From assembly GCA_028816945.1 (NCBI GenBank), contig JAPPQG010000036.1, positions 1,922 to 7,572 of the forward strand: a stretch of DNA of 5,651 nt, written 5' to 3'. The stretch's first letter is position 1. Every line of letters begins with the position of its first letter. Below the pieces are notes generated by a model that saw only the letters and a list, made by a program, of their open reading frames with translations, was not told where the DNA came from and ran no database searches. The position numbers and the translations under genes are program-made. This document shows, piece after piece, positions 5,250 through 5,651 of the stretch. The stretch comes from Alphaproteobacteria bacterium. Lineage in GTDB: Bacteria > Pseudomonadota > Alphaproteobacteria > RS24.

Positions 5250-5258
5250 TTATCCACA
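5250..5258 (+). promoter_or_regulatory. perfect DnaA box between gcrA and the permease
   Basis: TTATCCACA is the strongest form of the bacterial DnaA box (TTATNCACA). It is single, so this is not an origin of replication. It lies about 119 bp upstream of the gcrA start and just upstream of a TTGACA hexamer. In Caulobacter, DnaA is known to activate gcrA transcription, so the placement fits that circuit. It could also act on the divergent permease gene. Confidence 0.7.
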
Positions 5259-5334
5259 GAATATGGCGAATTCGCATTTTTTACATTTTGCTGAAATACA
5301 GCCATTCTTGCCTAATAGGGCAAAAACGCTTATG

Positions 5335-5363
5335 TTTCGGCTAGTTTGGTTTGGCGTTACAAT
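5335..5363 (+). promoter_or_regulatory. possible promoter for the ABC permease
   Basis: TACAAT at 5358-5363 is a good -10 match. The hexamer 17 bp upstream, TTTCGG at 5335-5340, is a poor -35. Initiation would fall near 5370, just before the candidate start codons at 5381 and 5399. An alternative further upstream is TTGCTG (5288-5293) with CCTAAT (5311-5316) at 17 bp. The second -10 overlaps a small hairpin TTGCC/GGCAA (5308-5312, 5319-5323). Neither is strong. Confidence 0.3.
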
Positions 5364-5398
5364 CCGATGAAATTGCAAAAATGGAAATAAAAGCAAAA

Positions 5399-5651
5399 AT
5401 GAATAACACACGATCCCCCGATAATGAAAAGACGGCAACTGATTCGCCGCAAAATGCAGCTGATTCACTGCAAAATAAAGAGCAAGATAAACAGCAAGAT
5501 AAAGAGGCCATGCCATCGATCGCGGATATGTGGCCGGCACTTGGCCAACGCCGCTTTGGCCGTATGAATTGGGTCGGCCTATGGACGCTTTATATCAAAG
5601 AAGTTCGCCGCTTTTGGAAAGTGGGGGTGCAGACAGTGGCTGCCCCTGTTA
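5399..5651 (+). CDS. ABC-2 type transporter permease, N-terminal part only
   Basis: Only the first 84 codons are in the window. The segment NWVGLWTLYIKEVRRFWKVGVQTVAAPV (about residues 56-83) matches the cytoplasmic lead-in of ABC-2 type permeases such as E. coli YadH, which has KE-x-x-RF followed by VQT and PV before its first membrane helix. Such permeases pair with an ATP-binding subunit, usually encoded next door and here presumably outside the window; the exported substrate is unknown. The unusual part is a hydrophilic N-terminal extension of about 50 residues rich in Asn, Asp, Gln and Lys, built partly from tandem repeats. The start is uncertain: an in-frame ATG at 5381 would add MEIKAK, and neither start has a strong ribosome-binding site. 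Confidence 0.8.
   Translation, partial: MNNTRSPDNEKTATDSPQNAADSLQNKEQDKQQDKEAMPSIADMWPALGQRRFGRMNWVGLWTLYIKEVRRFWKVGVQTVAAPV
5439..5505 (+). repeat. tandem repeats inside the permease N-terminal extension
   Basis: Two 21-bp units (5439-5459, 5460-5480) match at 17 of 21 positions; each contains CTGATTC and GCAAAAT. They overlap three 12-bp units: GCAAAATAAAGA (5470-5481), GCAAGATAAACA (5482-5493) and GCAAGATAAAGA (5494-5505). Both periods are multiples of three, so the frame is kept and the protein reads DSPQNAADSLQN then KEQDKQQDKE. This looks like slippage-grown low-complexity sequence. Confidence 0.7.

Noticed and set aside
5250..5258. Replication origin at the DnaA box
   Set aside because: Only one box is present, with no cluster or origin-linked genes.
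5266..5282. GCGAATTCGC followed by six T as a terminator
   Set aside because: The palindrome has no spare loop bases, so only a three-pair stem could fold, and no plus-strand gene ends there.
5250..5540. Minus-strand 96-codon frame over the permease start
   Set aside because: It runs through the DnaA box and is antisense to the recognisable permease N terminus; no ribosome-binding site or motif.
1..5651. Mobile element, CRISPR array, tRNA or defence system
   Set aside because: I found no transposase, integrase, terminal inverted repeats, regularly spaced repeats, tRNA-like cloverleaf or defence-type domains.

Overview
The window most likely comes from an alphaproteobacterium with a moderately AT-rich genome. 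The main evidence is a complete GcrA-type cell-cycle regulator, a family essentially confined to Alphaproteobacteria. A UvrB with an N-terminal extension and a TorF-family putative porin fit this. I cannot name a genus from the sequence alone.

Layout, left to right. (1) Positions 1-2233, minus strand: uvrB, the damage-recognition helicase-like subunit of nucleotide excision repair; its 3' end runs off the window. (2) Positions 2234-2460: a divergent regulatory region. It holds a 17-bp-period tandem repeat on the uvrB side, a plus-strand promoter with perfect -35 and -10 hexamers but a long spacer, a 5'-end hairpin with a perfect 10-bp stem, and a run of six ATTWAN hexamers. (3) Positions 2461-2769, plus: a small uncharacterised membrane protein. 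(4) Positions 2860-3531, plus: a dienelactone hydrolase family alpha/beta hydrolase. (5) Positions 3529-3575: a very GC-rich palindromic island between convergent genes. (6) Positions 3599-4360, minus: a TorF-family outer-membrane protein. (7) Positions 4361-4672: gene-free, with palindromes, a 15-bp direct repeat and a hairpin downstream of gcrA. (8) Positions 4673-5131, minus: gcrA. (9) Positions 5132-5398: the divergent gcrA/permease control region, with a perfect DnaA box, a TTGACA hexamer, a 16-bp palindrome and 14-bp-period repeats. (10) Positions 5399-5651, plus: the start of an ABC-2 type transporter permease, cut by the window edge.

The genes do not form one pathway. They are ordinary chromosomal genes, mostly singly transcribed from their own spacers; only the small membrane protein and the hydrolase might be co-transcribed. 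I found no mobile element, CRISPR array, tRNA, rRNA or defence cassette, and no convincing new multi-gene system.

The most informative parts are the intergenic regions. The gcrA upstream region looks like a DnaA-controlled promoter, which would match the known DnaA-to-GcrA step of the Caulobacter cell cycle. The structured leader in front of the small membrane protein may be a regulatory RNA element. All operator and RNA-structure calls rest on pattern reading by eye.
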